A DNA stretch of 64,000 nucleotides from JADJXV01 sp964527785. Lineage in GTDB: Bacteria > Bacteroidota > Ignavibacteria > Kapaibacteriales > UBA961. The position numbers and the translations under genes are program-made. Positions within the stretch are counted from its first letter, which is position 1. Each line of letters starts with the position of its first letter. The notes below the pieces were generated by a model that was not told the DNA's origin, searched no databases, and worked only from the letters and a program-made list of their open reading frames with translations. The stretch covers positions 26,964-90,963 of the forward strand of contig CAZGNO010000004.1 of NCBI GenBank assembly GCA_964527785.1, in the 5' to 3' direction. Below are positions 1 through 8,426 of the stretch, piece after piece.

Positions 1-21
1 ATCCATTGTATATCTACTCAT
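1..21 (-). CDS. Start of a gene running off the left edge
   Basis: On the minus strand an ATG at 21-19 opens a frame that stays open for seven codons to the window edge. It is preceded at about 24-30 by a strong Shine-Dalgarno sequence (AGGAGGG) at normal spacing. Only the first residues (MSRYTMD) are visible, so no function can be given. It would be transcribed divergently from the S24 repressor gene at 319. The call rests only on the ribosome binding site. Confidence 0.4.
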
Positions 22-272
22 ATACCCTCCTGATACTATAATATTTTTACAAAAAAGTGACCGGTTGTGGTCGTGATGCCGGTATGTGTTTGCTGTTTGA
101 ATCATCTGTTTGAGATTGCTTTTTTTACCTTTTCCTGAAGCTTTTTGGGTTGATTTACGAACATTTTGTAGAAAATAGTTGAAAATTTCACTTTATTCTT
201 TGCTATTGCCCTGTAGTTTATTATGTTTGTAGAATAAGCAGGTGGTTTATTGTCATAATTTCTAGTGCAAAA

Positions 273-292
273 TTAATTAAAAATTTAATTAA
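273..292. promoter_or_regulatory. Candidate operator, AT-rich inverted repeat
   Basis: A perfect inverted repeat with 9-bp arms (TTAATTAAA and TTTAATTAA) and a 2-bp spacer lies 26 bp ahead of the S24 repressor start. Its size and place suit an autoregulatory operator for a dimeric HTH repressor. The surrounding DNA is very AT-rich, so chance is a real alternative. The rest of 22-318 shows no other gene or repeat. Confidence 0.3.
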
Positions 293-318
293 CTCAAAGA
301 CATTTCTTTACTTTTTTA

Positions 319-960
319 ATGAATTCTTTAATGCTAAATTCGGTTTCTGCCCGTCTAATTGAATTCGCCCAAACGAAGGGCGGACTTCGAGCTTTGAGTC
401 GTCTTATCGGAAAAAGTAACAATTTTCTAGCTCCGTATGCATACGGAAAATCAGAGCCGGGTCATAAAGTACAGGCACTGCTGCGCGAGGTTGGTTGTGA
501 TATAGAATGGTTAATGACCGGTAGGGAAAGCAGCCGTCGTGCATGGAGGGGAATACCAATATTCGGAACGAATGACCCGCCGGCAAATACCCACGCCAAA
601 CTCATGTTATCGCCTGCACATTGCGGAGACCCGTCGGAGGTTGATGAGAGTATTGCCGCCTATATTGATGTATCAAAGTATCATAATAAAGATACGTTCT
701 ACGTGCAGGCGCGGGGAGAATCTATGACCGGTGCAGATATTAATGAAGGGGATATGCTTCTCGTGGATACTGCTAAAGAACCCAAAAATGGCAATATTGT
801 TTTGGTACGAATCGGTGACAGGGTATCGGTAAAGCGGCTGCGTAAAAATGGTGAAGAAGTATTACTGGCACCGGAAAATCCTGAATTTGAACCTATTCCC
901 GTTACCAATGATACTCAAATATTGGCAGTAGTCTTGCGTGCGGATAAATGGTTGGTCTGA
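319..960 (+). CDS. S24-family self-cleaving transcriptional repressor (HTH + UmuD/LexA-like peptidase)
   Basis: Predicted DNA-binding repressor inactivated by self-cleavage, as in LexA, CI and UmuD. Residues about 8-70 look like a CI/XRE-type helix-turn-helix domain ending in a WLMTGRE motif common in phage-type repressors. Residues about 100-213 are an S24 peptidase domain: the nucleophile is Ser135 in GESM, the general base Lys172 in VSVKRL, and their spacing of 37 residues equals that of UmuD Ser60/Lys97. The scissile bond appears to be Cys102-Gly103 followed by DPS, like UmuD's CG-FPSP site and unlike LexA's Ala-Gly. No umuC-like polymerase follows. The likely target is its own promoter (inverted repeat at 273-292). 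A prophage-type repressor is the main alternative role. Confidence 0.85.
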   Translation: MNSLMLNSVSARLIEFAQTKGGLRALSRLIGKSNNFLAPYAYGKSEPGHKVQALLREVGCDIEWLMTGRESSRRAWRGIPIFGTNDPPANTHAKLMLSPAHCGDPSEVDESIAAYIDVSKYHNKDTFYVQARGESMTGADINEGDMLLVDTAKEPKNGNIVLVRIGDRVSVKRLRKNGEEVLLAPENPEFEPIPVTNDTQILAVVLRADKWLV

Positions 961-1082
961 ACTTTGTGTATATTTAAAAATTTAATACAATAACCTGATA
1001 CACAATGCAATAACCTGATACACATCAAAACTATACCCGACACCAGTTGCTACAAAACAATTTGAATGTATTACAAAAAAAT

Positions 1083-1116
1083 CCGTAGAATCGGTTTTGT
1101 AAGCCCGATTCTACGG
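1083..1116. repeat. Dispersed palindromic repeat (CCGTAGAATCGG type)
   Basis: Twelve-base perfect arms CCGTAGAATCGG / CCGATTCTACGG enclose a 10-base loop just past the 3' end of lpdA (minus strand). The same arms recur at 3251-3279. The layout matches palindromes at 20885 and 60731, which carry a GGTTTGCAAACC core. It may also act as an RNA hairpin ending the lpdA transcript, but no long T-run follows on that strand. Confidence 0.65.
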
Positions 1117-1139
1117 CTGGGAATCGAAAAAATGCTGAC

Positions 1140-2543
1140 CTACAAATGTACACATTCACCAAACGCTACAGCGGCAGCTTCCATCACTGCCTCAGAAAGC
1201 GTTGGGTGAGCATGGATTGTTTTGAATATTGTCGGACCGGTTGCTTCGAGTGATTTTGCAAGTCCCATTTCGGCAATAAGTTCTGTTACATCAGCACCAA
1301 TCATGTGTGCGCCTAAAAATTCACCGTACTTAGCATCAAAGATTAATTTTACAAAGCCGGCTGTTTTACCTATTCCGTGTGCTTTGCCGCTTGCGGTAAA
1401 TGGAAACTTACCTACTTTGATTTCATAGCCGGCTGCTTTAGCTTTTGCTTCGGTTAAACCCAAACTTGCAATTTGCGGCTGGCAATAGGTACATCCCGGA
1501 ATATTATTATAATCCACACCGTTTGTATGATGTCCGGCAAGAAATTCAGCTGCAACATGTCCCTCTGCCGTTGCTTTATGAGCAAGCCATGGCGGTCCTG
1601 CAACATCGCCGATTGCATAAATACCTTCCACATTCGTGCGCATATATTTATCTACTTTAATCCAACCGCGTTCAAGCGTCACACCGAGAGCTTCCAAGCC
1701 AACATTCTCGATATTCCCTTGCACTCCGATTGCCGATAATGCTATATCAGCGGTAAGCGTCTCCTGTGTACCGTCTTTTTTCTGGATAACCACCTCTGCC
1801 CCGTCACCTTTTGCTTTGGCAGAAATCACTTTTGTTTCAGTAAGAAGAGTCATTCCCGATTTCTTGAAATTACGCTCTAATTCTTTGGAAACATCTTCAT
1901 CTTCTACGGGAACGATATTTTTCATCATTTCGATAATCGTAACTTTTGCCCCGTAAGCATTGTAGAAATATGCAAATTCCACTCCGATTGCACCAGAGCC
2001 CATAATAATCATGGATTTTGGCATTTCTTGCTGGAGCATTGCTTCTGTGCTGGTTAGGATTTTCTTTCTGTCCACATCTATTCCGGGTATCATCCGTGAA
2101 CGTGCTCCGGTTGCAACAATCACATTTTTACATTCGATAACATCTGTTACTGCACCGCTTTCGTCGCGAACTTCCACTCGATTGCGTGATTGTACAAATC
2201 CATTACCCTTCACACCCTGAACTTTATATTTCTTGAATAAGAACGAAATACCGTTGGACATTTTGTCTGCTACACCCCGGCTGCGCTGGATTACTTTCGG
2301 AAAATCAAAACCGATACCGGAAAGATTAAACCCATAATCATCGGCATGATTGAGGAAGTTCATATACTCAGCATTTTTAAGCAATGCTTTGCTGGGAATA
2401 CATCCCCAATTAAGACATACACCACCCAAACGGTCACGTTCCACACATATCGTTTTTAAGCCAAGTTGAGAAGCGCGAATAGCAGCCACATAGCCGCCCG
2501 GTCCGCTACCAACCACTACCACGTCGCACTGATGAGTATTCAT
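1140..2543 (-). CDS. lpdA: Dihydrolipoyl dehydrogenase (E3)
   Basis: Flavoprotein E3 subunit of 2-oxoacid dehydrogenase complexes and glycine cleavage; it reoxidises dihydrolipoamide with NAD+ in the cytoplasm. The N-terminal FAD-binding motif GSGPGG is at residues 12-17. The redox-active disulfide motif GGVCLNWGC places Cys43 and Cys48 in the usual CxxxxC spacing. A second nucleotide-binding motif (MGSGAIGVEFA) lies near residues 180-190. The C-terminal His446-x4-Glu451 pair is the catalytic base of the partner subunit. Length (467 aa) is normal. It stands alone here: no E1 or E2 gene is adjacent, so the complex it serves cannot be told from this window. Confidence 0.95.
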   Translation of the reverse strand: MNTHQCDVVVVGSGPGGYVAAIRASQLGLKTICVERDRLGGVCLNWGCIPSKALLKNAEYMNFLNHADDYGFNLSGIGFDFPKVIQRSRGVADKMSNGISFLFKKYKVQGVKGNGFVQSRNRVEVRDESGAVTDVIECKNVIVATGARSRMIPGIDVDRKKILTSTEAMLQQEMPKSMIIMGSGAIGVEFAYFYNAYGAKVTIIEMMKNIVPVEDEDVSKELERNFKKSGMTLLTETKVISAKAKGDGAEVVIQKKDGTQETLTADIALSAIGVQGNIENVGLEALGVTLERGWIKVDKYMRTNVEGIYAIGDVAGPPWLAHKATAEGHVAAEFLAGHHTNGVDYNNIPGCTYCQPQIASLGLTEAKAKAAGYEIKVGKFPFTASGKAHGIGKTAGFVKLIFDAKYGEFLGAHMIGADVTELIAEMGLAKSLEATGPTIFKTIHAHPTLSEAVMEAAAVAFGECVHL

Positions 2544-2644
2544 CTGTAATCCTCTGAATAATTTGAGAAAATGGTCTGTATCATATTCTTTTTATATACA
2601 AATATACGGACTTTTCGTCTGAAAGTCGGCTGATTGCCCGCTGA

Positions 2645-3229
2645 TCAGCTATGGAGTTTCTTGAGCAAATTTGCCACATCCGCACCCAATTTTTCGACTG
2701 CGTCATGCTGCTTACCGTCACTTAATCGTCCTTCCGATGAAAATGCTGCGGATGCTTTCGGTACAGCTATTTGCTCAGGCAGCACCATTGTCCCGCAACT
2801 CTCCAAAACGAGCCGGAGATGGCTCAAGCCACGAATTCCCCCAAAGTATCCTGTGGAAGTGGTCATAAGGGCAGCCACTTTACCTCGAAAAGCCAGTTGA
2901 GGACTTTCGCCGGAAGCTGCTCGCGATGCCCAATCAATTGCATTTTTCAAAACGGCAGTCATTGACATATTATATTCAGGCGAGGCAATCAAAAAACCGT
3001 GATGTTCCATCATCAATTGCCTAAATTCACCTGCACCTTTCGGAAAGCCCTCAAATGCCTGTAAATCGCCGTCATAGAATGGCATCGGGAAATCTCTAAG
3101 TTCAATAATTGTAACTTCTACACCTATTTTCCGTGCACCTTCACTCGCTATCTCAACCAATTGTTTATTATACGAATCACGGCGTAAACTGCCTGAGAAT
3201 GCGAGGATTTTAATCGGGAAATTTCCCAT
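2645..3229 (-). CDS. NADPH-dependent FMN reductase family protein
   Basis: Small flavodoxin-fold oxidoreductase (194 aa) of the NADPH-dependent FMN reductase/chromate-quinone reductase family. The N-terminal phosphate-binding loop SGSLRRDSYN (residues about 12-21) and the later SPEYNMS motif, which contacts FMN, are both present. Such proteins transfer electrons from NAD(P)H to FMN, quinones or azo compounds; the physiological substrate cannot be read from sequence. It is transcribed on the same strand as lpdA about 100 bp away, without obvious coupling. The start is the ATG giving MGNFPIKILAFSG. Confidence 0.88.
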   Translation of the reverse strand: MGNFPIKILAFSGSLRRDSYNKQLVEIASEGARKIGVEVTIIELRDFPMPFYDGDLQAFEGFPKGAGEFRQLMMEHHGFLIASPEYNMSMTAVLKNAIDWASRAASGESPQLAFRGKVAALMTTSTGYFGGIRGLSHLRLVLESCGTMVLPEQIAVPKASAAFSSEGRLSDGKQHDAVEKLGADVANLLKKLHS

Positions 3230-3250
3230 AATTTATTTTTAATCATGAAA

Positions 3251-3279
3251 GAATCGGATTTGCAAACCCGATTCTACGG
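3251..3279. repeat. Dispersed palindromic repeat (partial copy)
   Basis: GAATCGGATTTG/CAAACCCGATTC forms 12-bp arms with one mismatch, and the right flank continues with TACGG as in the copy at 1083-1116. The left outer arm is degenerate, so this is a decayed member of the family. It lies between the glycosyltransferase and FMN reductase genes. Confidence 0.6.
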
Positions 3280-3304
3280 ATACATACGAAAGGACTTATC
3301 ATTT

Positions 3305-4456
3305 TCACACCCCAAGTATCTCTTCAAATACATTTGTAATTCCGTTAAAGCCGCTTTTTGCAACACGCTCACTGATGTTTTCCGGAAAATTAACTGTTTC
3401 GCGAAGTTTATAAAATCGAACCACTCCCTCTGCAATTTGCTCAGGCGATTCCGGTTCTACCAAAATTCCGGTCATCCCGTCAGTAACCAATTCCACCAAC
3501 CCCCCTACACGAGTTACCACTGCAGGAATACCAAAACTATAGGCAACATTTAGTATTCCGCTATTGGTAGCACTCCGGTAGGGCTGCACCATTACATCCG
3601 CTGCTGCAAAATATTTTCCTACTTCTTCATTCGGAACATATTGATTGACGAATTTCACATTCTCTAAAGTGCCGTTCTCACGTACAATATCTGTATAAAT
3701 TTCCGGTTTGTCGTAAAATTCACCCACGACCAAGAGTTTAGCGTTTGGAATTTGCTTTAAAATAAGCGGGAAAGCCCGCAGCAAAATATCCAGTCCTTTA
3801 TACTTTCTGACATACCCGAAGAACATCAACACCTTGTCATCAGGGGTATAGCCAAGTGCTGCCCGCTCATTGTTTGTGTCGAATTGTGCATTCATCGAAT
3901 AGTCAAACATAGGAAGTTCAGATCGGAAAATAGGTCTTCCGCCCGCAAGTGACTGCAAATCATTCTCCACAGGTTTTGAAAGGGCGAGAAATTTATCTGC
4001 AAATTGAAGTCCTAATTTCGTGAGAAATGAATCTATAAAACGAGCTTCATGTGAGACAAAATTTTCGGTAATGAATAGGATTCTCCCCTTGTATTTTTTC
4101 TTAAGGAGCAACGACATCACCCAATGGCACATACCAAAAAAAGGATTCCACCAATCAAATACAACAAGATCGGCATTTTCACTTTTAATACGTGAAGCAG
4201 TTTTAAACCATGAAATGGGATTGATTGAATTAACAAGCCGTTCGTTCGGGAAACCTTGTATTACTTGTTCACTTTGGTCGTATTGCGTTGTTCCGGGAAA
4301 TAAGAATGAGGGGTAAAGCAGAGAATAATTGATAAGTTTTATTTCAAACTTTTCAGAGAGGGCATTGCATAAATATTGAATAAACATTGCATTCCCCCCA
4401 CGGTACGGGTGTGCAGGTCCGATAATTACAACTTTTTTCTTGGGGTAAACAGCCAT
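3305..4456 (-). CDS. Glycosyltransferase family 4 (GT-B fold)
   Basis: Predicted sugar-nucleotide-dependent glycosyltransferase of 383 aa, probably in surface polysaccharide or glycoconjugate synthesis. The N-terminal domain begins with a Gly-rich acceptor motif (GPAHPYRGGNAMF, residues about 13-25). The C-terminal donor domain shows the family sequence FGYVRKYKGLDILLRA (around 212-227) and the nucleotide-sugar-binding stretch with AADVMVQPYR...SGILNVAYSFGIPAVVT...GG. Donor and acceptor are unknown. Monocistronic here; rmlA and a DegT-type aminotransferase elsewhere in the window could feed the same sugar pathways. Confidence 0.85.
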   Translation of the reverse strand: MAVYPKKKVVIIGPAHPYRGGNAMFIQYLCNALSEKFEIKLINYSLLYPSFLFPGTTQYDQSEQVIQGFPNERLVNSINPISWFKTASRIKSENADLVVFDWWNPFFGMCHWVMSLLLKKKYKGRILFITENFVSHEARFIDSFLTKLGLQFADKFLALSKPVENDLQSLAGGRPIFRSELPMFDYSMNAQFDTNNERAALGYTPDDKVLMFFGYVRKYKGLDILLRAFPLILKQIPNAKLLVVGEFYDKPEIYTDIVRENGTLENVKFVNQYVPNEEVGKYFAAADVMVQPYRSATNSGILNVAYSFGIPAVVTRVGGLVELVTDGMTGILVEPESPEQIAEGVVRFYKLRETVNFPENISERVAKSGFNGITNVFEEILGV

Positions 4457-4684
4457 TATAGTCCGGTAAATGCATTACAATATGAAGAAAAACACTAGTA
4501 TTTCATACGCAAATTACAGAAAATACTCGATTTTGTATGCTTTAGAGACTTGTTTATGCTTTTCACCAGATATGAATAAACTTTAATACGAACGTTATTG
4601 ACTGCTTCATTTTCTCAACGTATTTTCGCACTGAATTTAATGGACAGTATTTTTTTAAGAATTTTAATTTATGGAGACAATCCA

Positions 4685-4981
4685 ATGCGTAAATTTGCAG
4701 CATTACTTGCAATAATCTTTGCAGTAACAATTTCAGTAAATGCTTTCGCGTCAGACAAGCCGAAACACGATGCCAAAGAAACTAAGCACGATGCTAAAGA
4801 AGCTAAGCACGACGCTAAAGAAGCTAAAGCAGATATGAAGGAAGCTAAAAAAACTAACTCTAAAGCAGATGCAAAAGAAGCCAAAGCAGATATGAAGGAA
4901 GCTAAAAAGGATATGAAGGAAGCTAAAAAGGATATGAAGGAAGCTAAGCACGACAAAAAAGATGCGAAAATGCCGAAGTAA
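4685..4981 (+). CDS. Small exported Lys/Ala/Glu-rich repeat protein
   Basis: 98-residue protein with a clear signal peptide (MRKFAALLAIIFAVTISVNAFA, cut after about residue 22). The rest is made almost only of K, A, E, D, H and M in repeats of 7 residues such as HDAKEAK and ADMKEAK, with strong helix or coiled-coil character and very high charge. The ATG at 4685 is chosen because it begins the signal peptide; an upstream in-frame codon at 4598 would hide it. A terminator follows at once. A second gene with the same design sits at 20941-21261. No function is known; polyanion binding or a periplasmic spacer/chaperone role is speculation. Confidence 0.7.
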   Translation: MRKFAALLAIIFAVTISVNAFASDKPKHDAKETKHDAKEAKHDAKEAKADMKEAKKTNSKADAKEAKADMKEAKKDMKEAKKDMKEAKHDKKDAKMPK

Positions 4982-5002
4982 TTCTTCTGCCAAATGTAAC
5001 AC

Positions 5003-5038
5003 AAAAAAGCGTGATTGTTCATTCAATCACGCTTTTTT
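5003..5038 (+). terminator. Rho-independent terminator
   Basis: A 15-bp stem (AAAAAAGCGTGATTG with CAATCACGCTTTTTT) and 6-base loop, ending in a T-run, 22 bp past the Lys-rich gene. The A-run on the left makes it potentially bidirectional. Confidence 0.9.
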
Positions 5039-5187
5039 GCTTACCACTACCTATCTACCGCGAACTCTTCCCGTTGATTTTCTTTTTCTAAAACCAAATT
5101 CTGTGCTATTTTGTGAAAAATTAACACAGCAGACAACATGAATGATTAGAAGATCAGCACGTTTATTCATAATTTTACAAATACAGA

Positions 5188-6222
5188 ATGGCTATTTTCA
5201 GTACATCAAAACTCGTAACTATTGAGCGTCATTTTTCGGAGGAAGAAGATCTTCATCCGGAAGCAACCGGTGAATTTTCTCGTCTGCTGCGCGATTTAAC
5301 CCTTGCAATTCGTGTTATTGCCCGTGATGTACGCAGAGCAGGTCTAGGAGATATTCTCGGCTTAACTGACAACCATAATGTGCATGGCGAACAGGTGAAA
5401 AAACTGGATGATTATGCCAACGATATTATCTTTCGTGCAATGGACCACGGCGGACATCTCTGCGTAATGGCTTCTGAGGAATCCCAAGGACTTATTAAAA
5501 TTCCTGACAATTATCACAAAGGAAAATACGTACTTGTATTCGACCCTTTGGACGGCTCGTCGAATATTGATGTGAATGTTACCATCGGTACTATCTTTTC
5601 AATCTACCAACGACTGGACCCGACTGCAACAACCGACGGAACACACGCAGATGTTTTGCAACCGGGATACAAACAGGTTGCAGCAGGATATGCAAGTTAT
5701 GGGAGTTGTACCAATCTTGTCTATACCAGTGGTCATGGTGTAGATGTATTTACCTTCGATCAAACAATTGGGGAGTTTTTACTCACTAACGAAAAAATTA
5801 AAATTCCTAAGCGCGGGAAATATTACAGTATCAACGAGGGTAATACCAACCGATGGACCCCGCGCCTTCGAGAATATATTAATTATCTCAAAGAAGATGT
5901 ACCCGATAAAAGTCGTCCTTATTCGTCTAGATATATCGGGACTGCTGTTGCAGATGTTCATCGTACTTTGTATTATGGCGGTATTTTCATATATCCGTCA
6001 GATACATCTTCCCCGAAGGGAAAACTACGCTTGATGTATGAAGTAAACCCCCTCTCGATGCTTATTGAGCAAGCCGGAGGTAGGGCTACCGATGGTTATC
6101 GCCGTATACTCGACATTGAGCCGAGCGATATCCACGAGCGCGTTCCGGTGTATTTAGGGAGTGAAGAAGATGTACTCGAAGCAGAAATGTTTTTGCAAGG
6201 TAAGCACCCATCGCAGATGTAA
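5188..6222 (+). CDS. fbp: Fructose-1,6-bisphosphatase class I
   Basis: Hydrolyses fructose-1,6-bisphosphate to fructose-6-phosphate in gluconeogenesis. The metal-binding signature FDPLDGSSNIDVN is near residues 118-130, and the C-terminal substrate-binding stretch GKLRLMYEVNPLSMLIEQAGG near 280-300 is the class I family hallmark. Length (344 aa) is typical. The N-terminus starts with MAIFSTSKLVTIERHF; no SD-like sequence is obvious. The gene is monocistronic, followed after 65 bp by the GWxTD protein gene. Confidence 0.96.
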   Translation: MAIFSTSKLVTIERHFSEEEDLHPEATGEFSRLLRDLTLAIRVIARDVRRAGLGDILGLTDNHNVHGEQVKKLDDYANDIIFRAMDHGGHLCVMASEESQGLIKIPDNYHKGKYVLVFDPLDGSSNIDVNVTIGTIFSIYQRLDPTATTDGTHADVLQPGYKQVAAGYASYGSCTNLVYTSGHGVDVFTFDQTIGEFLLTNEKIKIPKRGKYYSINEGNTNRWTPRLREYINYLKEDVPDKSRPYSSRYIGTAVADVHRTLYYGGIFIYPSDTSSPKGKLRLMYEVNPLSMLIEQAGGRATDGYRRILDIEPSDIHERVPVYLGSEEDVLEAEMFLQGKHPSQM

Positions 6223-6287
6223 CCTTTGACTACTATCCTTGCTATAGCATTACAGACCAAAAACAAACCAAAATTGAAGTAGCAATT

Positions 6288-7703
6288 ATGAAAAAATCAC
6301 TTCTTGCAATCTGTATGCTTGTAACCCTATCGGTAGGGATTCCCGGTTCTGCGCTGTCTCAATCACGCTCACAGCAGCGCATGGACAGAAGTACGTATTT
6401 TGAATACAACGAAACTTTTTTCTGCGAGGCACACGCCCTGCCCTCACAATCGAAGGATTCCTTCACGGTTTCGATTTTGTTTAGAATTATGTATGATGTT
6501 CTGGAATTCCGTCAGATGCCTGTTTCAGCAGTTGTAGAGCGGGGAGCATATGTAGCAACCCCATTCGTACTCATAGAGCTTCGAGATGATATTGGAATAA
6601 TTCGTTATCGCAATCAATGGAAAGACAGTGTTTTCACAAGGGCATTCGAGCAAACGAATTCCAAAACTGATTTTGAACATGGTTCAATGAATATTACGTT
6701 GCCGACAGGTACCTATTCGCTAACGGCTATTCTCAGCGAAAAAGAAAACTCACAACTTAAGAAAATCCAAATTCCTTTATTAAAAGCTCCAACTCCCGAT
6801 TCCGGAGGAATTTCCAAGCCGATTTTCGTAGAATATGCCGATACAAATTCCCGCGTTGCCATTCCATTATTAGCTGGTGGAAATGCACTTTTTTCTCAGA
6901 ATAATATTCAGGCACTACTTACAGTCTCAGGGATTAAGGAAGGTGATATATATTCCTATACATGCTCTCCGGTTGTTAATCCCAATAGTGATTTTCACTC
7001 AGAATGGGGCAATCTTCCCGAAGTTGGCGGTCAGGTAAAGCCGATACAGGGAATGATTCTCATCCCGACAGATCGAAGCCAGAAACAATTTCATGCTAAG
7101 CCGACGTATTCTCTCGTTTCAGTAGCCGCCGACTCAAAATTTGCTTCATTCGGAATATTGGATATTACACTTCCTTCTTCTACAATTGCACCGGGTAAAT
7201 ACAAACTTAAAGTAGTAAAAGTAGGTACAAAAGATACCGTTGTACACCCCTTCGAGGTAATATGGGAAAATATGCCCTTATCATTTCGAAATTTACGCTA
7301 TGTAGTTGAATCGCTGTACTATATCCTCAGTGACGATGACTATGATGCGATTAATAGCGGCTCAGATGCAGAAAAACGTAGAAAAGTTGTAGACTATTGG
7401 CAAAAAAACCACCCTTCGGGCGGTTCGATTTATAATCACACGATGGCAGAATATTATCGTCGTGTGGATTATGCATATTTTAATTTTCAAGTAATCGGCG
7501 AACAGGACGGATCCAGAACAGAACGAGGGAAAATTTATATTCTCTATGGCTCTCCCACGTCTATCGAAAAAAGTACACCGTCCGGCGGTCAGACCCAAGA
7601 AATATGGCGCTATTCCAATAAAGTAAAAAAAGAATTTATCTTTGAACTTAATAATTCCAATATATACAAACTCAAAGAAGTTATTGATTTGACGGCTAAG
7701 TGA
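6288..7703 (+). CDS. GWxTD domain-containing exported protein
   Basis: 471-residue exported protein with a signal peptide (residues 1 to about 25, ending SALSQS). The last about 110 residues carry the GWxTD-type domain: G-S-R-T-E-R-G-K-I-Y-I-L-Y-G-S-P followed by a conserved EIWRY and a beta-rich end. The namesake motif is degenerate (GSRTERG instead of GWxTDRG). The middle is beta-rich and resembles envelope proteins of this bacterial group. The family is found mainly in Ignavibacteria, Kapabacteria, Gemmatimonadota and relatives, and its molecular role is not established. It is followed after 39 bp by the SDR gene. Confidence 0.72.
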   Translation: MKKSLLAICMLVTLSVGIPGSALSQSRSQQRMDRSTYFEYNETFFCEAHALPSQSKDSFTVSILFRIMYDVLEFRQMPVSAVVERGAYVATPFVLIELRDDIGIIRYRNQWKDSVFTRAFEQTNSKTDFEHGSMNITLPTGTYSLTAILSEKENSQLKKIQIPLLKAPTPDSGGISKPIFVEYADTNSRVAIPLLAGGNALFSQNNIQALLTVSGIKEGDIYSYTCSPVVNPNSDFHSEWGNLPEVGGQVKPIQGMILIPTDRSQKQFHAKPTYSLVSVAADSKFASFGILDITLPSSTIAPGKYKLKVVKVGTKDTVVHPFEVIWENMPLSFRNLRYVVESLYYILSDDDYDAINSGSDAEKRRKVVDYWQKNHPSGGSIYNHTMAEYYRRVDYAYFNFQVIGEQDGSRTERGKIYILYGSPTSIEKSTPSGGQTQEIWRYSNKVKKEFIFELNNSNIYKLKEVIDLTAK

Positions 7704-7742
7704 GTTTTAATTCGACAACAACTCAAATTAATTGTATTCAGT

Positions 7743-8420
7743 ATGCCCACACTTATTCTTTCCGGTTCAACCGGAAACCTTGGTTCGGTTGTTACTCAGT
7801 TATTTCTTGATAAAGGATGGAATGTTCATGCAGCGTGCATCAGTTCCACAGAAGCATCTCGGCTTCCTGACCATCCCAAATGCAGTCACAGCATCGGTAA
7901 TCTTTCCGATGAAAATGACGTTGAAAAATTATTTCAAGATGCGGGAGGAGTAAATGCCGTTGTTCATTTGGTGGGCGGCATCAAAGCCGATGAACCGCTT
8001 GCCACAACTACTGTAGATACATTCGACGGCATGATAACGCTCAATACACGAACTACATTTCTTGTACTACGTCAGGCAATGCGCGCACTACAGGCAAGCG
8101 GCGGCGCAATTGTAACCATCGGCGCAAAAGCCGCTCTCCATCCCGAAACCAATAAATCCGCTTATGCTGCAGCCAAAGCTGCCGCTATTAATCTAACTCT
8201 TACTGCTGCGGAGGAAGGCAAACCATACGGAATACGGGCTAATTGCATTGTACCGGGCATCATACTCACTGCTGCAAATCTTGAATGGGCTACAGGTGGT
8301 GAGGAAAAGAACTGGACTCCACCCCTCGATATCGCCGATGCAATTTTTTCACTCTGTTCTGATTCGGGAAAAGGTATCAGCGGTGCAGTACTACCAATGT
8401 ATGGAAAAATACCGTCATAA
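7743..8420 (+). CDS. Short-chain dehydrogenase/reductase (SDR)
   Basis: NAD(P)-dependent oxidoreductase of 225 aa. The Rossmann loop SGSTGNLGSVV (residues 7-17) fits the TGxxxGxG class loosely. The active-site YxxxK is present as YAAAK (about 141-145), with the upstream segment GAIVTIGAKAAL providing the usual Ser/Thr position. The tail IRANCIVPGIILTAAN matches the cofactor and substrate loop. The substrate is unknown. The stop lies six bases ahead of the MEMO gene, so the two are probably cotranscribed. Confidence 0.85.
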   Translation: MPTLILSGSTGNLGSVVTQLFLDKGWNVHAACISSTEASRLPDHPKCSHSIGNLSDENDVEKLFQDAGGVNAVVHLVGGIKADEPLATTTVDTFDGMITLNTRTTFLVLRQAMRALQASGGAIVTIGAKAALHPETNKSAYAAAKAAAINLTLTAAEEGKPYGIRANCIVPGIILTAANLEWATGGEEKNWTPPLDIADAIFSLCSDSGKGISGAVLPMYGKIPS

Positions 8421-8426
8421 ATCCCT

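Noticed and set aside
319..960. UmuD of a umuDC polymerase operon
   Set aside because: An HTH domain precedes the peptidase and no umuC follows, so a repressor fits better.
4669..5026. Two long minus-strand frames opposite the Lys-rich gene
   Set aside because: They are antisense shadows of a repetitive coding sequence and are themselves low-complexity (Phe/Leu/Ser); they cross the terminator.
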